The translations under genes were made by a program, and so were the position numbers. Positions 36,302 through 45,275 of a DNA stretch of 64,000 nucleotides are shown here, piece after piece. Location of the stretch: positions 62,001 to 126,000 of the forward strand of contig NZ_ATWN01000012.1 of assembly GCF_000421265.1 (NCBI RefSeq), in the 5' to 3' direction. The first letter of the stretch is position 1. Each line of letters opens with the position of its first letter. This DNA comes from Thalassospira lucentensis MCCC 1A00383 = DSM 14000 (GTDB taxonomy: Bacteria; Pseudomonadota; Alphaproteobacteria; Rhodospirillales; Thalassospiraceae). Below the pieces are notes generated by a model. The model saw only the letters and a list, made by a program, of their open reading frames with translations, made no database searches and had not been told where the DNA came from.

Positions 36302-37995
36302 TACAGAAGGCTCCCTTGCCTGTCATCGTCTTTTGGTTGCGGATCTTTCTTTTTGACGGCTTTTGGTTTGCTGACCGTTTCCGGCTTTGATGAGGCAACA
36401 GCATCAACCGGCATATCGTCGCCATCACGCGCCCCACCTGACGTCGGGGCTGTTGGCGTTGACGCAGGCTCAGTTGTCGCATCGCCAGCCGTGACACGGG
36501 TCACGCCATCACCCATCTCAAGATCATATCCCTGCCCGGTGACAATATCGGCGGATTTTTCCACCAGATTCCCCGCCCCGTCGCGCACCACGGCAAAGCC
36601 ACGTTTCAGGACATTGCGATAAGAATAGCTTTCCAGCAGCCGGTCATAGCGCGCCAGTCCTTCGGCTTCACGGGTCAGGGTATTTTTCACCGCTGCCCCC
36701 ATGCGCGCACCAAGATCCATGATCTGTTTGCCGGCCCGATCAACATCACGTTTGGCGTCACTTGGGCGCAACCCGGCACTGGCCCGATCTAGACGCGCTT
36801 GTTGCATCTGCAAGGCCGACTTCATCGCCCCGTCCAGCCGCACGGCGGCATTTTCAAGCCGACCACGTTTTTCCGAAAGCTGTTCGCGCGGACTGACTAG
36901 CCGTGCACTGGTTTCATTGAGGCGCGCCCGTGCTTGGCTCACGACATTGACCGCCGAACGAGGCAAACGATCCGCCCAGTTGTCCAACATCTGATTGCGT
37001 TCTTCGAGCATCCTTTTGGGATCGCCCAAACCCCGCGCCAGACTTTCAAGCGCTGTTTTCTTTTCCACACCCAATCTGCGAACAGCTTGCGACAACCGCA
37101 ATCCGTTTTCTTCGATCTGACCAATCAGGTCTCCCCGTACAGGCACCGCCTTTTCCGCAGCCCCGGTCGGGGTTGGTGCCCGCAGGTCGGACACAAAATC
37201 AATCAGGGTGGTATCGGTTTCATGGCCAACCGCTGAAATCACCGGAATGTCAGACTCGGCGACCGCGCGGGCAACCACTTCCTCGTTGAACGCCCATAAA
37301 TCCTCAAGAGACCCACCGCCACGCGCGACAATCAAAACATCGGGCCGCGGAATATGGCCATAGGGCAAAAGGTCGTTAAATCCACGCACAGCCTCGGCCA
37401 CTTGTTCGGCGGCACCATTTCCCTGCACCAGCACCGGCCACAGCAAAACCCGACGTGGAAAACGATCACGCAGGCGATGCATGATGTCGCGGATCACCGC
37501 CCCGGTCGGCGATGTGACAATGCCAATGACATCGGGCAAAAACGGGATTGGCTTTTTACGATCCGCGTCAAACAGCCCTTCGCCCGCCAGCTTCTTTTTA
37601 CGTTCTTCGAGAAGCTTTAAAAGCGCGCCTTCCCCGGCGACTTCCATTGTCTCGATGACGATCTGGTATTTTGACCGTCCGGGGAATGTGGTCAGCCGCC
37701 CGGTAACAATGACCTCCATGCCGTCTTCGGGCACAAGGCCAAGTTTACCCGCCTGCCCGCGCCAGCAGACCCCGTCCAGAACCGCCTTATCGTCCTTAAG
37801 GGCCAAATACATATGGCCGCTGCTGGCACGCTTGAACCCGGAAATTTCACCGCGCACGCGCACAAACGAAAAGGCATCTTCAACGGTGTTCTTTAACGCG
37901 TTGGACAGGTCGGACACCGAAAATTCGGGCGTATTTCCCGATTTGGCGGGGGTTTCAGGAACCGGGGCAAAAGGGTCGAACAAATCTTGCGTCAT
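36301..37995 (-). CDS. xseA: Exodeoxyribonuclease VII large subunit
   Basis: This 564-residue subunit of exonuclease VII degrades single-stranded DNA with XseB. The N-terminal OB fold (EFSVSDLSNALKNTVEDAFSFVRVRGEISGFKRASSGHMYLALKDDKAVL) is followed by the catalytic domain: IGIVTSPTGAVIRDIMHRL, DVLIVARGGGSLEDLWAFNEEVVARA and SAVGHETDTTLIDFVSDLRAPTP. A long coiled-coil region binds the small subunits. A C-terminal tail of about 70 residues, rich in Lys, Pro and Asp, extends beyond the usual length of about 450-500. ATG at 37995 is preferred; an in-frame GTG lies three codons upstream. It is divergent from purD. xseB is not in the window. Confidence 0.95.
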   Translation of the reverse strand: MTQDLFDPFAPVPETPAKSGNTPEFSVSDLSNALKNTVEDAFSFVRVRGEISGFKRASSGHMYLALKDDKAVLDGVCWRGQAGKLGLVPEDGMEVIVTGRLTTFPGRSKYQIVIETMEVAGEGALLKLLEERKKKLAGEGLFDADRKKPIPFLPDVIGIVTSPTGAVIRDIMHRLRDRFPRRVLLWPVLVQGNGAAEQVAEAVRGFNDLLPYGHIPRPDVLIVARGGGSLEDLWAFNEEVVARAVAESDIPVISAVGHETDTTLIDFVSDLRAPTPTGAAEKAVPVRGDLIGQIEENGLRLSQAVRRLGVEKKTALESLARGLGDPKRMLEERNQMLDNWADRLPRSAVNVVSQARARLNETSARLVSPREQLSEKRGRLENAAVRLDGAMKSALQMQQARLDRASAGLRPSDAKRDVDRAGKQIMDLGARMGAAVKNTLTREAEGLARYDRLLESYSYRNVLKRGFAVVRDGAGNLVEKSADIVTGQGYDLEMGDGVTRVTAGDATTEPASTPTAPTSGGARDGDDMPVDAVASSKPETVSKPKAVKKKDPQPKDDDRQGSLL

Positions 37996-38111
37996 CAAGG
38001 GCACTTTATGCTAAAAGCCCGCATAATTTGTTAAGCGGGATGAGTGTGGTCACAAGCCTAGTTCATCCCGCACGGACCATCAAGCAATCGGACAAGTCGA
38101 AGGATAAAGTC

Positions 38112-39395
38112 ATGAAGGTTCTGGTCGTTGGCGGCGGTGGACGCGAACACGCACTGTGCTGGGCAATTGCGCGCAGCCCGCGCATTTCCAAACTCTGGTG
38201 CGCACCGGGCAATGCCGGAATAGCGGATTCGGCCGAATGCGTGACGATTTCCGATGGCGATGTCGACGGTCTGGTAACGTTTGCCAAGGACAATACGGTT
38301 GATCTGGTCGTGGTTGGTCCCGAGGCCCCGCTGGTTGCTGGCCTTGTCGATGCACTTGATGCCGCCGGGATCAAATCGTTTGGCTGCTCCAAAGCCGCCG
38401 CCCAGCTTGAGGGCTCCAAGGGCTTCATGAAAGACATGGTGGCAAAATTCGGGGTGCCAACCGCTGCCTATGGCCGGTTCACAACCCCGGATGATGCCAA
38501 GGTGTTTGTCAAAACACACGGCGCGCCGATTGTCGTTAAAACCGATGGCCTGGCCGCCGGTAAAGGCGTGATCATTTGTATGACAATTGACGAAGCCATT
38601 GATGCCATTGACGAATGCATGGTCGGCGGCAAGTTTGGCGATGCCGGTACAGAAATCGTCATTGAAGAATTTCTTGTCGGCGAGGAAGCATCCTTCTTTG
38701 CAGTGTGTGACGGCGAAAACGTCATTCCGCTGGTTGCCGCACAGGACCACAAGGCCGTTGGCGAAGGAGACACTGGCCCGAACACGGGTGGTATGGGGGC
38801 CTATTCCCCGACCCCGGTTTTCACCAAGGACGTCGAAACCAAAGTCATGGAACAGATCATTGTTCCCACGGTTAAGGGCATGGCCGACGAAGGCTACCCG
38901 TTCAAGGGTGTCTTGTTTGCCGGTCTGATGATTGATGACGCGGGCAATCCGAAACTGATCGAATACAACATCCGGTTCGGCGACCCGGAATGTCAGGTCC
39001 TGATGACCCGGCTTAAATCAGACGTGCTTGATATCCTTGATGGGGCGGCCAGTGGCACGCTTAATACCGTCAAACCGCAATGGTATGAGGAAACCGCCAT
39101 GGTGGTTGTCATGGCGGCAAAAGGCTATCCGGGATCATACGAAAAAGGTACCGAGATCAAAAACGTTGCCGCGGCGGACGCCATGGACAAGGTCAAGGTT
39201 CTGCATGCTGGAACCAAAATGGCTGGTGATAAGCTGACCGCGACGGGTGGTCGTGTTTTGGGGGTTACCGCACGCGGTGCGACTGTCACCGAAACGCAAA
39301 AACGCGCCTATGAGGCGGTTGATGCAATTGACTGGCAGGATGGTTTTTGCCGCCGGGATATCGGTTGGCGTGCAGTGGCCCGCGAACAGAAATAA
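38112..39395 (+). CDS. purD: Phosphoribosylamine-glycine ligase
   Basis: This 427-residue ATP-grasp enzyme makes glycinamide ribonucleotide in de novo purine synthesis. Signatures are MKVLVVGGGGREHALCWAIA at the N terminus, DGLAAGKGVIICMTIDEA as the ATP-grasp P-loop, and GGMGAYSPTPVFT. The ATP-site block RFGDPECQVLMTRLKSD is also present. ATG at 38112 has AAGGA 7 nt upstream and matches the family N terminus. An upstream in-frame start at 38028 would add 28 unconserved residues. A strong terminator follows 22 nt past the stop. Confidence 0.96.
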   Translation: MKVLVVGGGGREHALCWAIARSPRISKLWCAPGNAGIADSAECVTISDGDVDGLVTFAKDNTVDLVVVGPEAPLVAGLVDALDAAGIKSFGCSKAAAQLEGSKGFMKDMVAKFGVPTAAYGRFTTPDDAKVFVKTHGAPIVVKTDGLAAGKGVIICMTIDEAIDAIDECMVGGKFGDAGTEIVIEEFLVGEEASFFAVCDGENVIPLVAAQDHKAVGEGDTGPNTGGMGAYSPTPVFTKDVETKVMEQIIVPTVKGMADEGYPFKGVLFAGLMIDDAGNPKLIEYNIRFGDPECQVLMTRLKSDVLDILDGAASGTLNTVKPQWYEETAMVVVMAAKGYPGSYEKGTEIKNVAAADAMDKVKVLHAGTKMAGDKLTATGGRVLGVTARGATVTETQKRAYEAVDAIDWQDGFCRRDIGWRAVAREQK

Positions 39396-39417
39396 GCCTC
39401 CACACCAGCGCATTTTC

Positions 39418-39451
39418 AAAAGACCGGATTTACGCAATCCGGTCTTTTTTT
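39418..39451 (+). terminator. Terminator after purD, overlapping the btuD 3' end
   Basis: AGACCGGATT pairs with AATCCGGTCT around the loop TACGC, followed by seven T on the plus strand. On the minus strand the stem also encodes the last codons and stop of btuD, followed by TTTTG. It probably serves both convergent genes. Confidence 0.9.
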
Positions 39452-40266
39452 GTGTCTGCTTTCATTTCCGCGAAATCTGACACGACGTCTGTATTTGTAC
39501 CCCCGGCATGATATCGGATCATGCAGCGCCCCGGATGGATATTATCGGGTTCCACCGTTGCCGACACCCCAAAAACATCGCGCAAATTTTCTGGTATGAG
39601 GATATCTTGCGGGGTCCCAATCGCGCGTAACTTGCCACCATCCATCATCGCGATCCGGTCACAAAACATCGCCGCATGGTTCAGATCATGCAGGGCGGCA
39701 ACCACCGTTACCGGCAATCTTCGGACCAGTTCGAGAATGCCCAGCTGATGGCGGATATCAAGATGGTTGGTCGGTTCATCAAGCAACAGAAATTCCGGTT
39801 CCTGTGCCAGTGCACGGGCGATATGGACCCGCTGCTTTTCGCCGCCCGAAAGCGTATGCCACATACGGTCTTTCATTGATCGCATATCGACCGCGTCAAG
39901 GGCATCGTCCACCACCGCGTCATCATTTTGCGACCACGGGGTCAGCAGACTAAGGTACGGCGTCCTGCCAAGCGACACCGCCTCGGTCACGGTGATCCGG
40001 TCAATGGTGTCGGCCTGTTGTTCGACAAATCCGATGCGGCGCGCAAGATTACGCCGTCCGATGCGTTTGACATCCTGACCATCAAGTAGGGCACTGCCCC
40101 CCGATGGTGGACGAATGCCTGAAAGCACTGACATCAAACTTGTTTTACCCGACCCGTTCGGCCCGATCAGACCAAGGAACTCGCCGGGTTTTACCGCGAT
40201 TGTCACATCGGAAATGATTTTTTTAAAACCGACCCGCCAATCAACATTTCGCAATTCAAGACTCAT
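39430..40266 (-). CDS. btuD: Cobalamin/siderophore-type ABC transporter ATPase (BtuD-like)
   Basis: This 278-residue ATPase has Walker A GPNGSGKTS, the Q-loop FVEQQADTID, signature LSGGEKQR and Walker B FLLLDEPTNHLD, then the H-loop AALHDLNHA. It is the FecE/BtuD type that works with FecCD permeases. The gene starts 4 nt inside btuC and is the last gene of a binding protein-permease-ATPase operon. The operon's leader contains a cobalamin riboswitch, which points to vitamin B12 or its precursors as the substrate. The last codons lie inside the shared terminator stem. Confidence 0.88.
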   Translation of the reverse strand: MSLELRNVDWRVGFKKIISDVTIAVKPGEFLGLIGPNGSGKTSLMSVLSGIRPPSGGSALLDGQDVKRIGRRNLARRIGFVEQQADTIDRITVTEAVSLGRTPYLSLLTPWSQNDDAVVDDALDAVDMRSMKDRMWHTLSGGEKQRVHIARALAQEPEFLLLDEPTNHLDIRHQLGILELVRRLPVTVVAALHDLNHAAMFCDRIAMMDGGKLRAIGTPQDILIPENLRDVFGVSATVEPDNIHPGRCMIRYHAGGTNTDVVSDFAEMKADTKKDRIA

Positions 40267-41297
40267 CGAAGGACCCTTCCGTGACAGAGGATCAGGGCAA
40301 AGGCAGGAGCACCGATCAAGGCCGTAATCACCCCGATGGGCAGGACCTGACCCGGCACAATCATGCGTGAGAAAACATCGGCACAGACAAGAAACAGCGC
40401 ACCAATAAGGGCCGATACCGGCAAAAGAGCACTATGGCGTGTGCCAACGAAAAACCGAGCGGCATGCGGGATTACCAAGCCAACAAACCCAATAGACCCA
40501 ACAATACTGACCATCACAGCCGTCATCAGGGCGGCACAGCCAATCAGCACGACATAGGCGCGCCGAACAGGCACACCAAGGGACGCGGCTGAATCCCGGC
40601 CAAAGGTGAAGGCATCCAAGGCACGCGAATAGCCAAAACAGATGACAAGACCAACAATGGCCACCGGCAAGGCCAACCAGACATCCGGCCAGCGCACACC
40701 ACTTAGATTGCCCAGCAACCAGAACATGATCCCACGGGCTTCTTCCGCACTGGCGGATTTGGTCACGATAAAAGAGGTCATCGCATTGAAAAGCTGCGAT
40801 CCGGCAACGCCTGCAAGGATAATCGCCCCGGTTCCTCGGCCAGCCTGAAGCGACAGCAGGGCAACAAATGCGAATGCCACCAGCGACCCGATAAAGGCCC
40901 CGACCGACAAGCCAAGCACCCCGGCCCCCAATCCAAGGATTGCGACACTGACCGCCCCGGTCGATGCCCCGGCCGAAATCCCCAACAAATAGGGATCGGC
41001 CAACGCATTGCGCAGCAAGCCCTGCAATACAGCACCGGCGACCGCCAATGACGCCCCGCAACTGGCCGCAACCACCGCACGGCTTAACCGGTAATTCCAG
41101 ACAATGCCCGCATCAATGACATCAACCTCATGCCCGGCATTCCAGACATGATTGGCGATGGTATTGATGACGGTTTGCATTGGAATGGCCGTCTCACCGA
41201 CCGATGCAGCAAACGCCAGTGTCACGCACAGAAGCATCAGCGCGACAAGTGTCGCACTGATGCGGTTGGTGAAGGCAAGTGAAAGCAGACCGATCAA
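40263..41297 (-). CDS. btuC: FecCD-family ABC permease (BtuC-like)
   Basis: This 344-residue inner-membrane permease has about ten transmembrane helices. Typical FecCD blocks are WNYRLSRAVVAASCGASLAVAGAVLQGLLRNALADPYLLG with GISAGASTGA, LAGVAGSQLFNAMTSF, and GLVIPHAARFFVGTRHSALLPVSALIGALFL near the C terminus. It forms the dimeric channel for the BtuF-like binding protein. Start and stop overlap both neighbours by 4 nt, so the three genes are translationally coupled. Confidence 0.9.
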   Translation of the reverse strand: MIGLLSLAFTNRISATLVALMLLCVTLAFAASVGETAIPMQTVINTIANHVWNAGHEVDVIDAGIVWNYRLSRAVVAASCGASLAVAGAVLQGLLRNALADPYLLGISAGASTGAVSVAILGLGAGVLGLSVGAFIGSLVAFAFVALLSLQAGRGTGAIILAGVAGSQLFNAMTSFIVTKSASAEEARGIMFWLLGNLSGVRWPDVWLALPVAIVGLVICFGYSRALDAFTFGRDSAASLGVPVRRAYVVLIGCAALMTAVMVSIVGSIGFVGLVIPHAARFFVGTRHSALLPVSALIGALFLVCADVFSRMIVPGQVLPIGVITALIGAPAFALILCHGRVLR

Positions 41298-42325
41298 TTG
41301 CTGGTGTCCATATGGAAGCCGTCAACGGCGTCGGCCAGTTTTTCGATGCCGTTGATCGTGCGGATCGTCGGGTTCATCGACAACGCATCAAGGACGATCA
41401 CATGATCATTTTTAACCGCGTTCATTTGACTTGTAACCGGATCCGATTGCAGGAATTTCATCTTGAGTTCCCAGTCATCGGCCGGGAAGCGACGACGATC
41501 CATCTTGCCAATCGCAATGATGTCGGGGTTGGATCGTGCAATTGTTTCCCAACCAACTTTTGGCCATTCATCGTCACTTTCAATGACGTTTTTCACGCCC
41601 AGTACATTGGCGATATAGGCTGGTGCGCCTTTTTGCCCGGCAACAAACGGATCAACATCAAGTTCCGCACTTGAGAACCAGAACAGGGCACTGATCCCAC
41701 GACCATCAACGTCACTGACGCGATCACGCGCCGCCTGTTCACGCGCACGAAGGTCCGCCGTCAGTTCGGCACCGCGTTCTTCAACATCAAAAATCTTCGC
41801 CATTTCGGTAATCGTGCGATAGATCAAATCCATCGAAAATGCGTCAAGGCGCGTGCCATCGCCGCCGGTAGTGTTGTCTTTGCCCACGCAATCGGCGGGT
41901 GCGGTATAGACCGGAATGGAAAGCTCGGAAAACTGTTTAATGGTTCCCACCGCGCCATTTGGGCCGACATGCCACTGATACTGGTTGGTCACCAGATCGG
42001 GTTTCTGCCCAACGACACTTTCGAAACTGGGATCATTATCGGCAAGACGCGGTATTTTGGCGTTGGCGTCGCGGTATTCCTCGGCAACCGGATTAAACCA
42101 TACGGCCGTCCCGACAACCCGGTCGGCCAGCCCCAGCATATAAAGAATTTCGGTATTGCTTTGCCCAAGCGCAACAACACGTGTTGGCGCCTGATCGAAG
42201 GTCACTGTGCGACCGCAATTTTCCAAGGTCAGCGGATAATCCGTTGCCGATGCGTTTTGTGAAACAGATGCCAGTCCCGCAGCAAACACCCCGGCTGCAA
42301 GAACATGTTTGTTCAATGTAATCAC
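41294..42325 (-). CDS. btuF: Periplasmic cobalamin-type binding protein (BtuF-like)
   Basis: This 343-residue precursor has a signal peptide of about 28 residues ending NASA. The TroA/BtuF type III binding fold shows as RVVALGQSNTEILYMLGLADRVVGT, KIPRLADNDPSFESVVGQKPDLVTNQ, and WETIARSNPDIIAIGKMDRR. The GTG start at 42325 has AAAGGG 6 nt upstream. In-frame starts further upstream would place the signal peptide too deep. The upstream leader carries a cobalamin riboswitch (42569-42742), so expression should fall when B12 is plentiful. Substrate is inferred from that switch. Confidence 0.88.
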   Translation of the reverse strand: MITLNKHVLAAGVFAAGLASVSQNASATDYPLTLENCGRTVTFDQAPTRVVALGQSNTEILYMLGLADRVVGTAVWFNPVAEEYRDANAKIPRLADNDPSFESVVGQKPDLVTNQYQWHVGPNGAVGTIKQFSELSIPVYTAPADCVGKDNTTGGDGTRLDAFSMDLIYRTITEMAKIFDVEERGAELTADLRAREQAARDRVSDVDGRGISALFWFSSAELDVDPFVAGQKGAPAYIANVLGVKNVIESDDEWPKVGWETIARSNPDIIAIGKMDRRRFPADDWELKMKFLQSDPVTSQMNAVKNDHVIVLDALSMNPTIRTINGIEKLADAVDGFHMDTSN

Positions 42326-42824
42326 TTTGTACCCTTTCCAAGGATATGACGGCCAAGGAGATTCCTCCTGAAACCGGACACTCCAAATCAAAAAATGTTA
42401 TGTTATAACATAACACATACTTTTCTGTCGTCAATGGACTGGCAAAAGTGTCGGGAAATGGCGGACGGTATCAGGGCCAAAGAAGGGACAGGATCATGGT
42501 ATCCTGCCAGCGACCGTAACACATGGCCGACATTCTCCGGGGCACCCCGCCCGGTCCAGTGTCGTCATGTTGGCAGGTCTCCTGGCTCGCGGGTCGTCAC
42601 ACTTTTCTGCCTTCCCAGGGTAAACCCCAGTGGCATTTCATCAGAAAAGTACTCACCGCCTACAGTTGCGGGGGCAGCTTCGGTTGGCAACCTTGCCAAT
42701 TGGCGCGGCTGCGTCGAATTCCCTTTATCCTTTCGGATACCAACCCAAATAGGATGTCACACAGCCCCCCGTACCCGTCAAGCGAATTACGGACAACACA
42801 CGTCGCAGACGCATTTTAGCGTGC
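42326..42824. other. Leader region of the btu operon and 3' flank of the AraC-type gene
   Basis: These 499 bases contain the cobalamin riboswitch (42569-42742). Between it and btuF, about 240 nt on the minus strand, I found no second recognisable element, only AT-rich DNA around 42390-42430. The promoter must lie right of the riboswitch, close to the end of the convergent-side AraC gene. Confidence 0.6.
42569..42742 (-). ncRNA. Cobalamin (B12) riboswitch upstream of btuFCD
   Basis: On the minus strand the conserved B12 elements appear in order: GCTGCCCCCGCAACTGTA (42678-42661), the B12 box GCCACTGGG (42634-42626), GGGAAGG (42616-42610) and GCGAGCCAGGAGACCTGCC (42590-42572). The leading GGTATCC lies at about 42741. 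The order and spacing match the class I cobalamin riboswitch. Binding adenosylcobalamin should repress the downstream transport operon. Confidence 0.93.
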
Positions 42825-43742
42825 CTAATGAACGGAAGGTTCCGCCCCATCAAGCCCTGATGACTGGCTTAGAATTGACGCCACGTCACGCATCGGTGGC
42901 GCCCCAAACATGCGGGCATATTCGCGGCTGAACTGGGATGTACTTTCATATCCCACCTCATAGGCCGCACTGGCCGCATCCTTCATTTCGGCCAACATGA
43001 TTTGCCGGGCAGTCGTTAAGCGCAGGCGTTTTTGATATTGCACCGGGCTCATGGCGGTAACCTGCTTGAAATGATGATGGAAGGAAGACGGGCTCATATT
43101 GGCATGACTGGCCAGTTCATCGACCCGTAGCGGCTTGTGGAAATTGTCCTTCATCAAACGCAGCACGGCTGAAATCCGCTGCATATTGCTGCCGCCCATC
43201 GCCAGACGGGCAATCAAGGCACCCTGCCCGGTTCTTAACAGGCGATAATGCACTTCGCGCATCAAAAGCGGCAACATCACCGGTATTTCTTCTCGGTGTT
43301 CGAGAAGCTCGACCACACGCAAGACCGCATCGACAAGTCCCTCGGATGTATCTTCGACGAACAAGCCCCGAAAACTGTCGCCATCGGCCCCAATGTTCAA
43401 ATCCATACAGGCAACCAGGTCACCAAGAATTTTCCCATCGAGATCAAGAGACAAACTGCGATAGGGGCGATCAGGTGTCGCATCGGTCACATGCCCGACC
43501 AATGGCAAGTCCACCGACGCCGCAAGCAACTGCCCCGGCGCATAGCGATAGACCTCCTGACCCAGTGTAACTTCCTTGGCACCCGAAATAATCAGACACA
43601 GGCAGGGCTTGTAAATCGTTGGTACCTTAAGGGTCGGGCCGGTCGAACGATACATCCATACCGGTTCAACCGCGGTGCGCACGGCCCCATCCGGTTCACA
43701 GTATTTGTCAATTAAATGACATAGCCGTTGAAAGTTATCCAT
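42825..43742 (-). CDS. AraC-family transcriptional regulator
   Basis: The 305-residue protein has an N-terminal AraC_N-type ligand domain (PTIYKPCLCLIISGAKEVTLGQEVYRYAPGQLL, then LVGHVTDATPDRPYRSLSL). A C-terminal AraC DNA-binding domain has two helix-turn-helix units: FHKPLRVDELASHANMSPSSFHHHFKQVTAMSPVQYQKRLRL, then AAYEVGYESTSQFSREYARMFG. The start is ATG at 43742 with AAAGGG upstream. It is divergent from an SDR gene, the usual arrangement for this subgroup (YqhC-like), so it probably activates that gene. The ligand is unknown. Confidence 0.9.
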   Translation of the reverse strand: MDNFQRLCHLIDKYCEPDGAVRTAVEPVWMYRSTGPTLKVPTIYKPCLCLIISGAKEVTLGQEVYRYAPGQLLAASVDLPLVGHVTDATPDRPYRSLSLDLDGKILGDLVACMDLNIGADGDSFRGLFVEDTSEGLVDAVLRVVELLEHREEIPVMLPLLMREVHYRLLRTGQGALIARLAMGGSNMQRISAVLRLMKDNFHKPLRVDELASHANMSPSSFHHHFKQVTAMSPVQYQKRLRLTTARQIMLAEMKDAASAAYEVGYESTSQFSREYARMFGAPPMRDVASILSQSSGLDGAEPSVH

Positions 43743-43911
43743 CACCCAAACCCTTTGTTTTCCATCGCTCCAGTATACACCGCGAAACAGCATCGCAAAG
43801 TACCTCAAACCGGATTTGGAGGATTAGGCAGTCGATGTCGAGTTCTGTGTATTCATCAAACGCATCGAAAACGACACAGTAAGGCCATGACACAAACACA
43901 CGGAGGATGTC

Positions 43912-44658
43912 ATGTCGAACCCAATCAATCACGTCGAAAACAAAACCGTTATCATCACCGGTGCCAGCAGCGGCATCGGCGAAGCCACCGCCAAACTTCT
44001 GGCCAGCCGTGGTGCAAACGTCGTTCTGGGTGCGCGCCGCACCGAACGACTTGACCAACTTGCCTCCGAAATCGAAGCATCGGGTGGCAAAGCAATGGCG
44101 CGCGCGGTCGATGTCACCAACGGCGAAAGTGTCGAAGCACTTGTCTATCATGCAAAGAACATGTTTGGCCGTGTAGATGCGATCTTTAACAATGCTGGTG
44201 TCATGCCGCTTTCCCATATGGCGGAACTTAAAACCGACGAATGGGACAATATGATCAATGTCAATATTCGCGGCGTTTTGAATGGCATTGCCGCCGTCCT
44301 TCCGATCTTTAAGGAACAGGGCATCGGGCATGTAATCAATACCGCATCTATTGCCGCCCATGTCGTCGCACCAAGTGCCGCCGTTTACTGTGCGACCAAA
44401 TATGCCGTTTGGGCCATTTCCGAAGGACTGCGTCAGGAAAGCGAAAATGTTCGCGTGACGATAATTTCACCGGGCGTGGTCGAAACCGAACTTGGCCATG
44501 ACATCACGGATGAAACCGGCAAGGAAATGCTAAAGCAGTTCCGTCAAATTGCCCTTTCCCCGGATGCCATTGCACGTGCTGTTCTTTACGCGCTTGATCA
44601 ACCCGCAGATGTCGACGTCAACGAAGTCATCGTCCGTCCAACCGCGTCGGCATTCTAA
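43912..44658 (+). CDS. SDR-family oxidoreductase
   Basis: This 248-residue classical short-chain dehydrogenase/reductase has the cofactor motif TGASSGIGEATAKLL (T-G-x3-G-x-G), NNAGV, the catalytic Ser in NTASIAAHVV with YCATK as the Tyr-x3-Lys pair, and SPGVVETEL. Residues GARR after strand 2 suggest NADP preference, as usual in this group. ATG at 43912 follows GGAGG. It is divergent from the AraC-type regulator and is followed 30 nt later by an Atu4866-like protein. The substrate is unknown; aldehydes or ketones are typical. Confidence 0.93.
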   Translation: MSNPINHVENKTVIITGASSGIGEATAKLLASRGANVVLGARRTERLDQLASEIEASGGKAMARAVDVTNGESVEALVYHAKNMFGRVDAIFNNAGVMPLSHMAELKTDEWDNMINVNIRGVLNGIAAVLPIFKEQGIGHVINTASIAAHVVAPSAAVYCATKYAVWAISEGLRQESENVRVTIISPGVVETELGHDITDETGKEMLKQFRQIALSPDAIARAVLYALDQPADVDVNEVIVRPTASAF

Positions 44659-44688
44659 CTAATTCGAACCAAGACGCAGGCTTCCATC

Positions 44689-45039
44689 ATGAGACGTCAC
44701 GTTTTCTTATCACGTTTGATACTCCTGCTGATGGTGTTCGCACCATCAGCAGCCTTCCCGCAGGAGACAGAGATGAAAACAGCATTACAAACGTCACCGC
44801 ATCCTTATGTTGGCATGTGGGTCACCGAGGATGGGTATATCCGCCAGGAGTTGCGTTCTGACGGTCGCTATGACGAGGCACGCGGAACACAACAATCGGC
44901 CTATCAGGGCGATTATCAAATTTCGGGAAACTACGTCACCTATCAGGATGACACCGGTTTTACCGCCGATGGATATTTTGAAAATGATGTGCTGTATCAC
45001 GGCGGCATGGTGATGTTTCGCCAAGATCAAACCAACTGA
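44689..45039 (+). CDS. Atu4866-like exported small protein
   Basis: This 116-residue protein has an N-terminal signal peptide of about 24 residues. The mature domain reads HPYVGMWVTEDGYIRQEL, RYDEARGTQQSAYQGDY, DDTGFTADGYFENDVLYHGGMVMF, a compact beta-rich pattern that I associate with the Atu4866 family of unknown function. Such proteins often sit next to an AraC regulator and an SDR, as here. It is co-oriented with the SDR gene (30-nt gap) and probably shares its promoter. The start is ATG at 44689; other in-frame starts would remove the signal peptide. Confidence 0.7.
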   Translation: MRRHVFLSRLILLLMVFAPSAAFPQETEMKTALQTSPHPYVGMWVTEDGYIRQELRSDGRYDEARGTQQSAYQGDYQISGNYVTYQDDTGFTADGYFENDVLYHGGMVMFRQDQTN

Positions 45040-45275
45040 TCCCAGCACGCACCCCGCAACCGCCCGGCAACTGTCGTCACGTTTATTTCAAGTATCGCAA
45101 CTCCACCAAGATCAATATCGCCCGGCGGTATCGATCTTTCTTATGAAATGTCGTTCCTGCGGAGGGTCATGCATAAGATGCAGTGATTACGACCTTGAAT
45201 TTGCCATCATTTGTCCCGATTACCTCCACACTGTCAGGTATTATTCCGGCATATTCGATAAACGGGACTTGGTGA

